This document shows, in pieces, positions 19,904 through 28,419 of a stretch of 64,000 bases of DNA (positions within the stretch are counted from its first letter, which is position 1; every line of letters starts with the position of its first letter). The translations under genes and the position numbers were made by a program. The notes beneath the pieces were generated by a model that saw only the letters and a list, made by a program, of their open reading frames with translations, was not told the origin of the DNA and did not search any database. The stretch comes from Bacillus sp. ISL-7 (GTDB lineage Bacteria; Bacillota; Bacilli; Bacillales_B; DSM-18226). Where the stretch lies: contig NZ_JAGGQW010000021.1 of the NCBI RefSeq assembly GCF_018613065.1, positions 88,251-152,250 of the forward strand, read 5' to 3'.

Positions 19904-21037
19904 TTGAGCCGGCAAAAAAGAAATTATCCTATTTTTCTGATCCTCCGTTTAATTTTTTTAATTCTCATTTTATCTGCATGTGCTCAAAAAGAGCAGTTGA
20001 AACAAAAAGTTACCGCTAAAAGTGAAAAGCCTAAAACACCTGCTACTGCTCTAGGAAACGAATGGAAATTACCTATTTCCATCCCTGAAGGTGAATTTTA
20101 TAAATTCGTCGGCTGGCTTTCTGGAACCCAAGTCCTCTACATTACAAATCTAGAACAAACTTCAAGTGTCTATCAGTACAATCTTTTAACAGGTAAAAGT
20201 GAACTAATTTATAAAAGTGAATATCCCATAGTCAACGTCCAAATTAGCCCTTCAAAAAAGAGAATGTTAATTCATACCTCGCCGTCATCATACGAAGGAG
20301 TAGTTACAATTATAGATATAAAAGGGAAGGAACAATTGAAAAAATCTTTTGCTTCCTATGAATTAGCTTTTGAGTGGAATCCTTATAAGGAATCAGAGAT
20401 TCTTGTCACGAAATTTAATGAGGATTGGAGCTTTCAAGTATTATTACTAGATCTAAATAAGTCAAACATTACCGAACTTACCTTGCCCCAACCCTTTATA
20501 AAATGGAAGGGTGAGAATGAGGTTGCCTTCATTAATTGGGATGAAAATAATCCTTCCCTATTTGCACCACTTATTGATAGAAGTTTAGAAAATGGGATGG
20601 AAAAGACACTGTTTTCTTCAGTGATCGATTTTTCTGAATTTCGCGATTTGCTCGTGACTGTCTCTGTTAATGAACAAGATCAATCGATGGCCAATTATTC
20701 ATTTTTTGACAAAGAAATGAAAAAGCTATTCACGTTTTCTATTCCACAACTTACAAATTATTCAGATTGGTTAATTCCGTTCTATGACTATAATGAGCAG
20801 AAGGGACAATTTTTTACTTTTAGTCCTGTCACAAGTGGTGAAGCGGATTCCTATACAGAGGGCTTCCAACTCCTAGCTTACAATCCTAAGAACGGAAGTA
20901 GCAGCTTAATCATGGATGGGTTAGAAAATGAGCCCATTCATTTATCTCCTTCTGGTGATGCACTCTTGTATGGGAATCAGTTTGAAAAAATTATCGATAT
21001 TAAGGCAAAGAAAATATATGAACTGATAAAAGAATGA
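19904..21037 (+). CDS. yqgU: YqgU-like lipoprotein
   Basis: About 377 residues: a basic start, a hydrophobic signal (FLILRLIFLILILSAC) with a lipobox cysteine, and then an extracellular domain with repeated beta segments resembling a beta-propeller. Function unknown. The start is unsettled: AGAGGAGG at 19883 is followed in frame by ATT 19895 and TTG 19904; I use the TTG. Location between glcK and yqgV supports yqgU; the B. subtilis genes yqgS and yqgT are absent here. Confidence 0.7.
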   Translation: MSRQKRNYPIFLILRLIFLILILSACAQKEQLKQKVTAKSEKPKTPATALGNEWKLPISIPEGEFYKFVGWLSGTQVLYITNLEQTSSVYQYNLLTGKSELIYKSEYPIVNVQISPSKKRMLIHTSPSSYEGVVTIIDIKGKEQLKKSFASYELAFEWNPYKESEILVTKFNEDWSFQVLLLDLNKSNITELTLPQPFIKWKGENEVAFINWDENNPSLFAPLIDRSLENGMEKTLFSSVIDFSEFRDLLVTVSVNEQDQSMANYSFFDKEMKKLFTFSIPQLTNYSDWLIPFYDYNEQKGQFFTFSPVTSGEADSYTEGFQLLAYNPKNGSSSLIMDGLENEPIHLSPSGDALLYGNQFEKIIDIKAKKIYELIKE

Positions 21038-21059
21038 CAATATGGTTGTCATTTTTTTA
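21033..21059 (+). terminator. yqgU terminator
   Basis: AATGACAA / TTGTCATT stem with a TATGG loop, followed by TTTTT; it begins just before the stop codon. Confidence 0.75.
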
Positions 21060-21123
21060 TTTAATCTCCCAATATGATAAAATCACGTTGTGATGAAAAT
21101 ATAGTAAAGGAAGGTAATAGTGC

Positions 21124-21441
21124 ATGGCCATTGTAGATGTAGCAGTCATTCCAATTGGTACGGAAACACCAAGTGTCAGTAAATATGTGGCAAGTGTTCA
21201 AAAAGTTTTGAGGAAATATCAAGAAGAAGGGAAGATTCGTTTCCAATTAACACCGATGAATACCATAATTGAAGGTGAATTACCTATCCTTTTTGAAGTA
21301 ATTCAAGAAATGCATGAGGTACCCTTCTCTGAAGGAATCCAGCGGGTCGCTACAACGATTCGTATTGATGACCGAAGGGATGTTAAGCGTAGTATGGAAT
21401 ATAAAGTAGAGCGGGTAACCACACTGTTAAACGAGGGATAG
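21124..21441 (+). CDS. yqgV: MTH1187 family thiamine-binding-type protein (YqgV)
   Basis: A 105-residue soluble protein with the MTH1187/YkoF-like ferredoxin fold (AIVDVAVIPIGTETPSVSKY; TIRIDDRRD at the end). The family is thought to bind thiamine or related compounds; the physiological role is unknown. ATG 21124 follows AAGGAAGG. Confidence 0.88.
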   Translation: MAIVDVAVIPIGTETPSVSKYVASVQKVLRKYQEEGKIRFQLTPMNTIIEGELPILFEVIQEMHEVPFSEGIQRVATTIRIDDRRDVKRSMEYKVERVTTLLNEG

Positions 21442-21471
21442 AAAAAAGACTGCCTGATGGCAGTCTTTTTA
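21442..21471. terminator. Bidirectional terminator between yqgV and yqgW
   Basis: AAAAGACTGCC / GGCAGTCTTTT stem with a TGAT loop between two converging genes. Confidence 0.85.
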
Positions 21472-21477
21472 AGATTA

Positions 21478-21654
21478 TTAGTGATGTCCTGTTGGAAAAC
21501 CAGAATGAACAATGGTCATAACTGTAAACCAACCAAAAGTCACAAATGACGCTACACCCCAAAATGCACCTAAGAAATTTTTATTCTTTAGTGATGAAAA
21601 TCCACCGAAAGCTGCAAGGATGGTTACGATAGCAAAAATAATCACTAAACCCAT
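21478..21654 (-). CDS. yqgW: DUF2759 membrane protein (YqgW)
   Basis: A 58-residue protein with two hydrophobic segments and a C-terminal HH, matching DUF2759. ATG 21654 (minus strand) follows AGGGGGAT, so I drop the longer N-terminal extension. Function unknown. Position next to yqgX supports the name. Confidence 0.8.
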   Translation of the reverse strand: MGLVIIFAIVTILAAFGGFSSLKNKNFLGAFWGVASFVTFGWFTVMTIVHSGFPTGHH

Positions 21655-21868
21655 GGTAAATCCCCCTTTTTCATCATAAGCAGGCAATGCCTCAAACATT
21701 CCAAAGAAAATTATGTACCTATATTATATTCATTCGACTCTTATTTTATATTTTTTTTTTTCATTTGTCGAGTGCAAATAAGAGATCATTGAATTAGTAT
21801 TCTTTCTCTCAACTGTTTACTTAGTGTAAAATAATGATATCGCAATTTCAATTGGAGGTACTAAATTT

Positions 21869-22504
21869 ATGAAATGGCAACAAATCCCATTAGGGGCACT
21901 TCAAACTAACTGTTATATTGTAGAAAATTCAGATCGTTCGTGTTTAATTATTGACCCAGGCAGTGAAGGGAAAAAACTCATTCATTTGTTGAACAATAGG
22001 AAATTAAAACCTATCGCAATTTTTCTAACCCATGCGCACTTCGATCATATTGGGGGTGTTGATGAAGTAAGGGATTTTTATAAAATTCCAGTTTATCTTC
22101 ACAAACAAGAGGAAAAATGGCTGGGTGACTCTTCATTAAATGGTTCACAATTTTTTATGATTCAGGATTCAATAACAGTAAAGCCAGCTGATTTTATTTT
22201 AAAAAATGAAGGAGAAATGAAAATAGGTGGTTTTGAGTTTGACATTTTTCATACACCAGGACATTCACCTGGAAGTGTCTCATTTTACTTCAAAAAGGAT
22301 GGGTTTGTTCTTTCAGGTGATGCCCTGTTTCAAGGCAGCATTGGCCGTACAGACCTCCCAGGAGGAAACGAGGCACAGCTATTAAAAAGCATTCATGATA
22401 AGCTGCTTGTTTTGCCTGAGGAAACGTATGTCTTATCAGGCCACGGCCCTGTAACAACCATCGCTGATGAAATGGATAGTAATCCGTTCTTGAATGGATT
22501 TTAG
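21869..22504 (+). CDS. yqgX: MBL-fold metallohydrolase (YqgX, glyoxalase II-like)
   Basis: A 211-residue hydroxyacylglutathione-hydrolase-like enzyme. The zinc motif THAHFDHIGG, FHTPGHSPGS, SGDALF and SGHGP are in the expected order. The natural substrate in Bacillus, which uses bacillithiol, is not established. ATG 21869 follows TGGAGG. It ends at a strong terminator. Confidence 0.92.
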   Translation: MKWQQIPLGALQTNCYIVENSDRSCLIIDPGSEGKKLIHLLNNRKLKPIAIFLTHAHFDHIGGVDEVRDFYKIPVYLHKQEEKWLGDSSLNGSQFFMIQDSITVKPADFILKNEGEMKIGGFEFDIFHTPGHSPGSVSFYFKKDGFVLSGDALFQGSIGRTDLPGGNEAQLLKSIHDKLLVLPEETYVLSGHGPVTTIADEMDSNPFLNGF

Positions 22505-22529
22505 AGGATAGAGAGAAGACAAAAATAGA

Positions 22530-22562
22530 AAAACCCTTCTCCAATTTGAGAAGGGTTTTTCT
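22530..22562 (+). terminator. yqgX terminator
   Basis: AAAACCCTTCTC / GAGAAGGGTTTT, a 12-bp perfect stem, then T. Confidence 0.85.
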
Positions 22563-22670
22563 GGGGGATATTATATTCTAATATGGGAGGGGATAAAAGT
22601 TAAGCTACTATCCTTACAATATTATAAAGTTTACACTGTGTCAATAGTGTTTATTTAAAAAGGAGCATAT

Positions 22671-23759
22671 ATGAATATATTTTTAAAGAGTTTAATTTCA
22701 AATTCACCCAATGAGTTAATTACCTATGCGGATTTCATGGGGGCAGCCTTATATCATCCTGATTTCGGTTATTATATGAAAGATAAACAGAAAATTGGCC
22801 GACAAGGAGATTTCATAACAACAAGCAATATATCTGATATATACGGAAGAATGATGGCAAAATGGTTTTCTCACTTATGTGAAAGGACACAATTAGCTCC
22901 AGTATTTTGTGAAATTGGAGCTGGGAATGGACGTTTTGCGGAGGCATTTTTACAGGAATGGCATGAAACGATTAAAACCCCATTAAAATATATAATTGTA
23001 GAAAGCAGTCCCTATCATCAGAAACTGCAAAGGCAATTGCTAACTAATTTTTCGGTTGTCCAAGTGGAAAGTATCAGTAATGTTGAGGCTTTTGAGGGAA
23101 TGGTTTATTCCAATGAACTATTCGATGCCCTGCCAGTTCGTGTGATCGAGAAAGTCGATGGGCAGCTTTTTGAGGTTATGATAGGGATTCGAAGGAACGA
23201 ACTGTATGAGCAAAAAGTATTGTTAACGGATTCAGATATTCTGTTTTTTTTACAGGAAAGCAAGCTTAAACTAAATGAAAAACAGCGGATAGAGATCCCG
23301 TTAGCAATGAAAAAGATGATACGGGAAATTGCTCAGTCCCTCAGAAAAGGAATGGTTGTGACAGCTGATTATGGCTATACAATTGAGGAGTGGATGGACC
23401 CAAGGAGGGCAAAGGGGAGTCTAAGAGGGTATTATCAGCATCAGATGATTGATGATATTTTGCAGCACCCAGGTGAAATGGATATTACCACGCATATTCA
23501 TTTTGATTATCTCATTCAAAAGGGTGAGCAGGTAGAATTGGAATTAATTACCAAACTCAGACAGGATGAATTTTTATTAAAGTCCGGAATTCTAAAAGAA
23601 TTAGCGAACCATTATGACCCCAATCCATTTTCAGAAGTCAGCAAACGGAATCGAGCGATTCGTAGTTTGATCATGCCATCCGGGATAAGCACCTATTTTC
23701 ATGTGGTTATCCAGCAAAAAGGGTTTAAGTTAAATGAAAATGACGTTTTCGTAGAATAA
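22671..23759 (+). CDS. MidA/NDUFAF7-type SAM-dependent methyltransferase
   Basis: A 362-residue protein of the DUF185 family. The N-terminal YHPDFGYYM and GDFITTS signature, the SAM-binding EIGAGNGRFAE, and SNELFDALPVRV are clear. Mitochondrial relatives methylate an arginine of complex I subunit NDUFS2; the bacterial substrate is unknown. ATG 22671 follows AAGGAGC. No partner gene is evident. Confidence 0.85.
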   Translation: MNIFLKSLISNSPNELITYADFMGAALYHPDFGYYMKDKQKIGRQGDFITTSNISDIYGRMMAKWFSHLCERTQLAPVFCEIGAGNGRFAEAFLQEWHETIKTPLKYIIVESSPYHQKLQRQLLTNFSVVQVESISNVEAFEGMVYSNELFDALPVRVIEKVDGQLFEVMIGIRRNELYEQKVLLTDSDILFFLQESKLKLNEKQRIEIPLAMKKMIREIAQSLRKGMVVTADYGYTIEEWMDPRRAKGSLRGYYQHQMIDDILQHPGEMDITTHIHFDYLIQKGEQVELELITKLRQDEFLLKSGILKELANHYDPNPFSEVSKRNRAIRSLIMPSGISTYFHVVIQQKGFKLNENDVFVE

Positions 23760-23761
23760 AG

Positions 23762-23792
23762 AAAAAACGCCGGAATATTCCGACGTTTTTTC
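23762..23792. terminator. Bidirectional terminator
   Basis: AAAAACGCCGGAA / TTCCGACGTTTTT stem with one mismatch between converging genes. Confidence 0.75.
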
Positions 23793-23802
23793 TAAATGTT
23801 TC

Positions 23803-24045
23803 TCAATGACCTGCACCAGGCACCATCATGAAAGTAGACCAATAAGTGAAACCTGCGAAGAAAACTGTTAAATATGCTCCGAATACCCACAAATACATGC
23901 GCTCGGATAATTTAAGATAGCTAAGCAGAACGAAAAAACCTGTTTGGGCTAAGAATAGCATTGCCGTTTTATCCATATCACCTAGATAAAACATAACTGT
24001 AAAAATGCCCGTCCAGAAACCACAAACTCTGAACATGCGATCCAT
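23803..24045 (-). CDS. yqgY: DUF2626 membrane protein (YqgY)
   Basis: An 80-residue protein with two or three hydrophobic segments (starts MDRMFRVCGFWTGIFTVMF), matching DUF2626, a Bacillus-specific family of unknown function. AGGAGGGGG precedes the start. A TATAAT on the minus strand around 24086-24091 may be its -10 box. Confidence 0.85.
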   Translation of the reverse strand: MDRMFRVCGFWTGIFTVMFYLGDMDKTAMLFLAQTGFFVLLSYLKLSERMYLWVFGAYLTVFFAGFTYWSTFMMVPGAGH

Positions 24046-24129
24046 ATGTATCCCCCTCCTTTTTCCCTACGATACCATCATTACAATATTATAAGGAAAA
24101 GGAGGCATAATGTAAATAATGGTTTCGAA

Positions 24130-24828
24130 TTAGTTTGTAACCAGCGCTTGATATGAACAAGTTTCGCAGCCAGAAATAATATTATCTTTTTCAATCAACT
24201 CAACGGATTCAAATAGTGCACCAAACATTCCCTTTAGAAATTCATGGTGCATACTGCAAACTGTTTCCGAATGTTCTTCTGCCACTTCTTTAAATGGACA
24301 ATTGAAAATTTGGAAATAGATTTTTGTTTTCTCACCGTTTACTTCAAATTCTGGATAAAAACCTGCAAGTGTTGCTGCGCTTTTTAATATTATTAGCTTT
24401 TGCTCAAATTCTAATTCCTCACCAAATGCCCTTTTTGCCTTTTCTTGTTCAATCACTTCTGTACCAAAACGTTTTCCGGTTAGATAAAGGGCTTCCTTTC
24501 CTGCTTCTCCTAGCGAAATCATTGTTTGGATTGCGACTTTGGATAAAAGCATGTAGTCGCGAAACGGGAAATGCAGCTGGATTACATCGTTAGATAAACG
24601 ATATAATCTACTTGGTCTGCCGCCCTTACCTGTTTTTTTGGTTTCGGATGCTAACATATTTACATCTTCAAGCTTTGATAAATGCAATCTTGCTACATTC
24701 GGATGAATATTAAAATTTTCCGCCACCTCTTGAACGGTTACTTCTTGATGACGTTTTGTAATGTATTGATAAATATAGTACCGTGTTGGATCTGACAAAA
24801 CGTTTGTTATTTTTAATGTTTGTTCCAT
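24130..24828 (-). CDS. ArsR-type winged-helix regulator with a C-terminal cysteine cluster
   Basis: A 232-residue protein. Residues 1-75 form a winged HTH (TVQEVAENFNIHPNVARLHL recognition helix, then a GKGGRPSRLYRL wing). The C-terminal half is a sensor-like domain with Cys177, Cys191, Cys221 and Cys224 plus His194/195, similar in layout to SufR-type iron-sulphur repressors. Cluster or metal binding is inferred. ATG 24828 follows GAGGTG by 7 nt. It stands alone, upstream of two perfect dyads that may be its operators. The target genes are unknown. Confidence 0.7.
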   Translation of the reverse strand: MEQTLKITNVLSDPTRYYIYQYITKRHQEVTVQEVAENFNIHPNVARLHLSKLEDVNMLASETKKTGKGGRPSRLYRLSNDVIQLHFPFRDYMLLSKVAIQTMISLGEAGKEALYLTGKRFGTEVIEQEKAKRAFGEELEFEQKLIILKSAATLAGFYPEFEVNGEKTKIYFQIFNCPFKEVAEEHSETVCSMHHEFLKGMFGALFESVELIEKDNIISGCETCSYQALVTN

Positions 24829-24894
24829 CACTGTTCACCTCGAACCCCCATAATTTATTCCATTATAATACAGCTATAAAAACAAAGGAATGAG

Positions 24895-24962
24895 GTTAAC
24901 AATGTTAACACTATAAGTTTAGAAAATGTTCACAATTTGCGACTTTATATTGTAACAATATA
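24895..24962. promoter_or_regulatory. Two operator-like dyads upstream of the ArsR-type gene
   Basis: GTTAACA-A-TGTTAAC at 24895-24909 and TATATTGT-A-ACAATATA at 24946-24962, both perfect with one central base, with centres 52 bp apart (about five helical turns). They lie 67 and 118 bp upstream of the regulator start. The rest of 24963-25057 holds only a weak AT-rich hairpin at 25016-25034. Confidence 0.45.
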
Positions 24963-25057
24963 ATAAAAAAATAGCCTAAATTCATTTATAATCTCTCGTC
25001 AATAGCAGGTATATAGTTATTTTGGAAAAATAACGAAGCAGACCCAGCATCCGCTCG

Positions 25058-25243
25058 TTACAATTTTCGTCTTTTTTTGACTTCAAAATAAACGATGTAG
25101 GGTAGAATTCCGAACCAGCGATACCAAAATGAAGCTTTTGTTTCTTTTCGAGCTGTACGAATTCGTTTTCGTTCATCCTTCGGTTGGTCTGCGTATTTCA
25201 CGATGGTTTGGGTCATATATTTTACATAGTCGTTTGTTTTCAT
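25058..25243 (-). CDS. yqzE: YqzE family protein
   Basis: A 61-residue basic protein ([19 protein letters not shown]; then [16 protein letters not shown] and KKRRKL), matching YqzE, found just downstream of comGG in many bacilli. Probably membrane-associated by its C-terminal hydrophobic stretch. ATG 25243 follows AGGTG; the upstream GTG belongs to that site. Function unknown. Confidence 0.85.
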   Translation of the reverse strand: MKTNDYVKYMTQTIVKYADQPKDERKRIRTARKETKASFWYRWFGILPYIVYFEVKKRRKL

Positions 25244-25290
25244 GGACACACCTGCCTTTAATTTTCATAAACAAGTATGTCCATATTTCT

Positions 25291-25677
25291 TCATTTTAAT
25301 TCGACCCATTTACTTAATCTTTTTGTCCTTGTATCAAAATATCCCCGTCCAATGACTGTTTTGTCAACAGCATGAAGGTGAAGAGTAAAATTGACTTTTT
25401 GGACATATCCAGTAGGAGTTTCAGCTTGGTAATCCATGGTGCCGTTAACAAAACTAATTGTTCCCTTGACAGGTAAGATCGCACTCTTTTGAAATATTAC
25501 TTCCACTTTTTTTACCGACGATAGAAAATAGTACTCCTCTTGGAGGATGATAGCCGTTTCATGTGCCATTTTTCTATCGGATAACAATTGTTCAATACGT
25601 ACCGAGAAAAATAATAAAAAAAGGATGATCAGGCACAAGGTAAGTGGGTAAGTGAAGCCTTTTTCATTACTTTTCAT
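25291..25677 (-). CDS. comGG: Competence pseudopilus protein ComGG
   Basis: A 128-residue minor pseudopilin. A short leader ending KGFTYPL precedes a hydrophobic helix (TLCLIILFLLFFSV), followed by a variable extracellular part. I start it at ATG 25677, in a 4-nt overlap with comGF. It is the last com gene; the order GA to GG equals that of B. subtilis. Confidence 0.85.
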   Translation of the reverse strand: MKSNEKGFTYPLTLCLIILFLLFFSVRIEQLLSDRKMAHETAIILQEEYYFLSSVKKVEVIFQKSAILPVKGTISFVNGTMDYQAETPTGYVQKVNFTLHLHAVDKTVIGRGYFDTRTKRLSKWVELK

Positions 25678-26150
25678 GGGACTGGCCCCGAATTTACTAA
25701 TGGAAAAGCTGTAACTGAGTATTCTTTTCCCCATAGATCCGTTACGATGGTTTTGACTGCATTGTTTATAATGGTGAACGAATATTGTGAAACATTTTGG
25801 AGGATTATTTCATGTCCAGTTGAATTCACACGTCTCCTAAGATTAGTACCGTACTTTTCATATTGAATGGTTTCAGTATCCTTCGTTAGAACTAACCTTC
25901 CGGAAATCACTTCGGCACGAGTGGACAGCCTTATTTCTTTTTTGATTTGGCTCGAAAAAACTTCCCATTCCATTGCCTGTAACGATGCCTCAGTGTCCTT
26001 ATTAGTCAGGATAATTTGAAAAACAGGTGTCATAAAGAAAATAATCGTCGTAAAAATTGAAAAAGCAATTAGTACCTCGATGAGCGTAAATGCTTTTTCA
26101 TTCAAGGGGCCTACAAATTTCGGTTTCAGGCTGTAATGAGTTTTTTTCAA
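25674..26150 (-). CDS. comGF: Competence minor pseudopilin ComGF
   Basis: A 158-residue protein with the type IV prepilin site (KAFTLIE) about 22 residues from the start, one N-terminal helix and a beta-rich domain. TTG 26150 lies 10 nt after GGAGGTG. It overlaps both comGE and comGG, as in the usual tightly packed operon. Confidence 0.85.
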   Translation of the reverse strand: MKKTHYSLKPKFVGPLNEKAFTLIEVLIAFSIFTTIIFFMTPVFQIILTNKDTEASLQAMEWEVFSSQIKKEIRLSTRAEVISGRLVLTKDTETIQYEKYGTNLRRRVNSTGHEIILQNVSQYSFTIINNAVKTIVTDLWGKEYSVTAFPLVNSGPVP

Positions 26151-26436
26151 TTCTTACACACACCTCCTTTTGGTCAGCTGCTCCGGTGTCTTTCCATGTG
26201 ATTTGGTATTCAACTCCATTCAAAATGGTAGTGTAATTTGAAAATGTTTTATTAGTGATTAATTTGGTCTGTAGTTCCTCATACATTAGCTGTCTCGCCT
26301 TGCTCTCCCATTCTAATTGTCGTGATTGTTCTCTTAGTTCAATCAATAAAGGCAGTAAAAATAAACTAAGCATTAACCAGGCAGATAAAGAAAGAAGCAG
26401 TTCAAGCAAAAAATATCCTCTAGTACTCCTTAACAT
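26098..26436 (-). CDS. comGE: Competence minor pseudopilin ComGE
   Basis: A 112-residue protein starting MLRSTRGYFLLELLLSLS: a degenerate prepilin cleavage site with the conserved Glu five residues after it. It overlaps comGD upstream and comGF downstream. ATG 26436 is preferred over the longer frame, which would sit deep inside comGD. Confidence 0.8.
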   Translation of the reverse strand: MLRSTRGYFLLELLLSLSAWLMLSLFLLPLLIELREQSRQLEWESKARQLMYEELQTKLITNKTFSNYTTILNGVEYQITWKDTGAADQKEVCVRIEKNSLQPETEICRPLE

Positions 26437-26860
26437 AGAACCGACCCTTTCCAATTAAAAAGGTAATAACATATGTTTTATTTTTTGTTTGGATAAAAAA
26501 GTTTCCAAACTGATTTACATTTCCGTCGCTTAGGAATTTCAAATATAAGGGGAGAGAACCTTCTTTGAGATAAATATTTGTACTGTAATTTCGATTGACG
26601 ATCGGCGTTGGTTCCGGCCACAAGCATAGATAATACCTATATTGATCTGGAACAAAAACAATGGATACTTCATCCTGATGGGAGATAGCATATTGTTGAG
26701 CATAATATAGGTCCGCTTTTAATTGGATTAAAAAGGCCTCATCCTCCATTACTGAGTGCTGTGGTTTTAAGGAGAAAACTGTAATTGAGGAGATAATCAT
26801 GAAGATGGAGAGAACTAACAAGGACTCAATTAATGTAAAGCCTTTTTGATGCGTATTCAT
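26420..26860 (-). CDS. comGD: Competence minor pseudopilin ComGD
   Basis: A 146-residue pseudopilin: leader MNTHQKG, cleavage site KGFTLIE, N-terminal helix, and a beta-rich globular part. The start codon overlaps the end of comGC by one base. Confidence 0.88.
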   Translation of the reverse strand: MNTHQKGFTLIESLLVLSIFMIISSITVFSLKPQHSVMEDEAFLIQLKADLYYAQQYAISHQDEVSIVFVPDQYRYYLCLWPEPTPIVNRNYSTNIYLKEGSLPLYLKFLSDGNVNQFGNFFIQTKNKTYVITFLIGKGRFYVKEY

Positions 26861-27180
26861 TATGGAGTGGTTACTGATGCAACAGCTGATACCGTACCTT
26901 CAGAATCTATTTCAACTGTCTTTCCGTTTGGACAACCTTTAGCGTCCCCCTTTATATATCCTTCTGCTTTTAGTTCCGCGATAGTTGGTACTTTATTCTT
27001 ATCCATTTCATAAGCCTGAACTTGTGCCTGAACCATTTTAACATAGGCATCACAGCCTTTATTGTTGATGTTAGAATTATGTTTGGCAACGTTTGGAATT
27101 GTGATAATTAACAAGACCGAAATTACGAGCATGACGATCATCATTTCAATTAAAGTAAAGCCTTTTTCATTTTTCATCAT
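26860..27180 (-). CDS. comGC: Major competence pseudopilin ComGC
   Basis: A 106-residue major subunit of the transformation pilus. It has a canonical prepilin site KGFTLIEMMIV, cleaved by ComC, and two cysteines (KGCDAYV and KGCPNGK) that form the structural disulphide. ATG 27180 follows TGGAGG. The gene is set back from comGB by about 200 nt because a repeat is inserted between them. Confidence 0.92.
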   Translation of the reverse strand: MMKNEKGFTLIEMMIVMLVISVLLIITIPNVAKHNSNINNKGCDAYVKMVQAQVQAYEMDKNKVPTIAELKAEGYIKGDAKGCPNGKTVEIDSEGTVSAVASVTTP

Positions 27181-27243
27181 TTTTAATAACCTCCATTTTT
27201 TTTATAAGATAAAAAAGTATAAGTTTTTGAACTTAGATAACTG

Positions 27244-27382
27244 TCCAGCTCCAGCGCCCAGCGGCTAGTGAACTTCGCTCTCCGCCCTACGATAAGTCAA
27301 CATCGAATCGCTCCGCTCTCCGTGTTTCCTTTATCTCAGTTGGAGCGCTCCAGTCCATACGCCGCTAAACGGGCGCTTGCGC
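27244..27382. repeat. Dispersed intergenic repeat inserted in the comG operon
   Basis: A GC-rich block between comGB and comGC. Its ends contain inverted arms (GCGCCCAGCGGC at 27255, GCCGCTAAACGGGCGC at 27361) and the middle has CGATAAGTCAACATCGA. I recognise it as a second class of dispersed Bacillus element, different from the one at 11738. Non-coding. Confidence 0.7.
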
Positions 27383-27387
27383 TTTTC

Positions 27388-28419
27388 TTAAATGCCGTCC
27401 AGTAGATGAAACATGGGTAACAGAATTGCTAAATACATCGAAACCACCATGAATCCAATGAAAATGTAAAGAATTGGCTGGATGGTTGTTAACCGTTTTT
27501 CTATCATTTCCTCCATGTTAGTGACACAATGCTTACTGAAAAATAATAACTCCTGCTCCAATTTTCCATTTTCTTGGCCGTGTTTTACAATCATCGGAAA
27601 TTCTTTTTCGAAAAACGACAGAGACGCTAAAATTGTCTCCAACTTTTCTCCGGTAATTAGCTTAGTTTTAATTGTTTTAGCTAAGTGACTGTAAAAAGGA
27701 TGCCTGAGATTCTGTTCAAATAGTTGTAAGGCTTCGGAAACTGATAATCCACCGGATAAGAGAAAGCTAAGTTGAATGGAAAAGTAGTGGGTAAACAGCA
27801 ATTTGAGGATCCTGCCAACAAAAGGTATTCGAACAAGTTGTGACCTTTGTTTGAGGACGGAGAGTTTTCTAAAAAAGAGAAGATAATAAGCGGCTCCCAA
27901 AATTAGGATCAGAAGCAGGGTACCGATAACAGTTGGGAAGTATTGATCAAAAGCATAAATGACATTTGTGAAAAAATTTGCTTCCAGACCAAGCGATGAA
28001 AAAAGAGTGGTGAACCTTGGCAGCAATGTATTTTCTATAAATATAAATAGAAATCCTGTAATAACTAAAAGCACCATTGGATACTGAAGCAACTTGAGCA
28101 ACTTGTGTAGGTCTTTATCTTTTAATAGGGCAAGATCACTTCCTTCTAACAGAGCATCAGCAAAGCTGCCATGCTGCTCCGCGAAATAGACGTAACCGAC
28201 TAAGTCTTTGTTGAAACCAAGATTATTTAATGCATCATGAAACGGTAAACCCTTTTTCAACTCTTCTAAGCATCCATTTAAATCCTCCTTTCGTTTTGAC
28301 GGTAATTGTAATGCTATGGATTCAATTGCTAGAGCAATTGGATATCCCCTTACCAATAGTTCACCGGTTCTTCTCAAGAAATTTGCTTGTTCATTCACTG
28401 ACCATTTAGACCGTTTCAT
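27388..28419 (-). CDS. comGB: Competence pilus membrane platform protein ComGB
   Basis: A 343-residue type II secretion F-domain protein with three membrane segments and two repeats of the cytoplasmic domain (LRRTGELLVRGYP; SFLLSGGLSVSEALQLF). It anchors the pilus assembly ATPase. ATG 28419 overlaps comGA by 14 nt. Confidence 0.92.
   Translation of the reverse strand: MKRSKWSVNEQANFLRRTGELLVRGYPIALAIESIALQLPSKRKEDLNGCLEELKKGLPFHDALNNLGFNKDLVGYVYFAEQHGSFADALLEGSDLALLKDKDLHKLLKLLQYPMVLLVITGFLFIFIENTLLPRFTTLFSSLGLEANFFTNVIYAFDQYFPTVIGTLLLILILGAAYYLLFFRKLSVLKQRSQLVRIPFVGRILKLLFTHYFSIQLSFLLSGGLSVSEALQLFEQNLRHPFYSHLAKTIKTKLITGEKLETILASLSFFEKEFPMIVKHGQENGKLEQELLFFSKHCVTNMEEMIEKRLTTIQPILYIFIGFMVVSMYLAILLPMFHLLDGI

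Noticed and set aside
24324..24593. 89-codon plus-strand frame inside the regulator gene
   Set aside because: Antisense shadow of the ArsR-type gene; no initiation signals.
25016..25034. GTTATTTT / AAAATAAC hairpin after yqzE as a terminator
   Set aside because: AT-only stem without a T run on the minus strand; too weak to call.
24982..25176. 64-codon frame overlapping yqzE on the same strand
   Set aside because: It is a shadow of yqzE in another frame, with no ribosome site.
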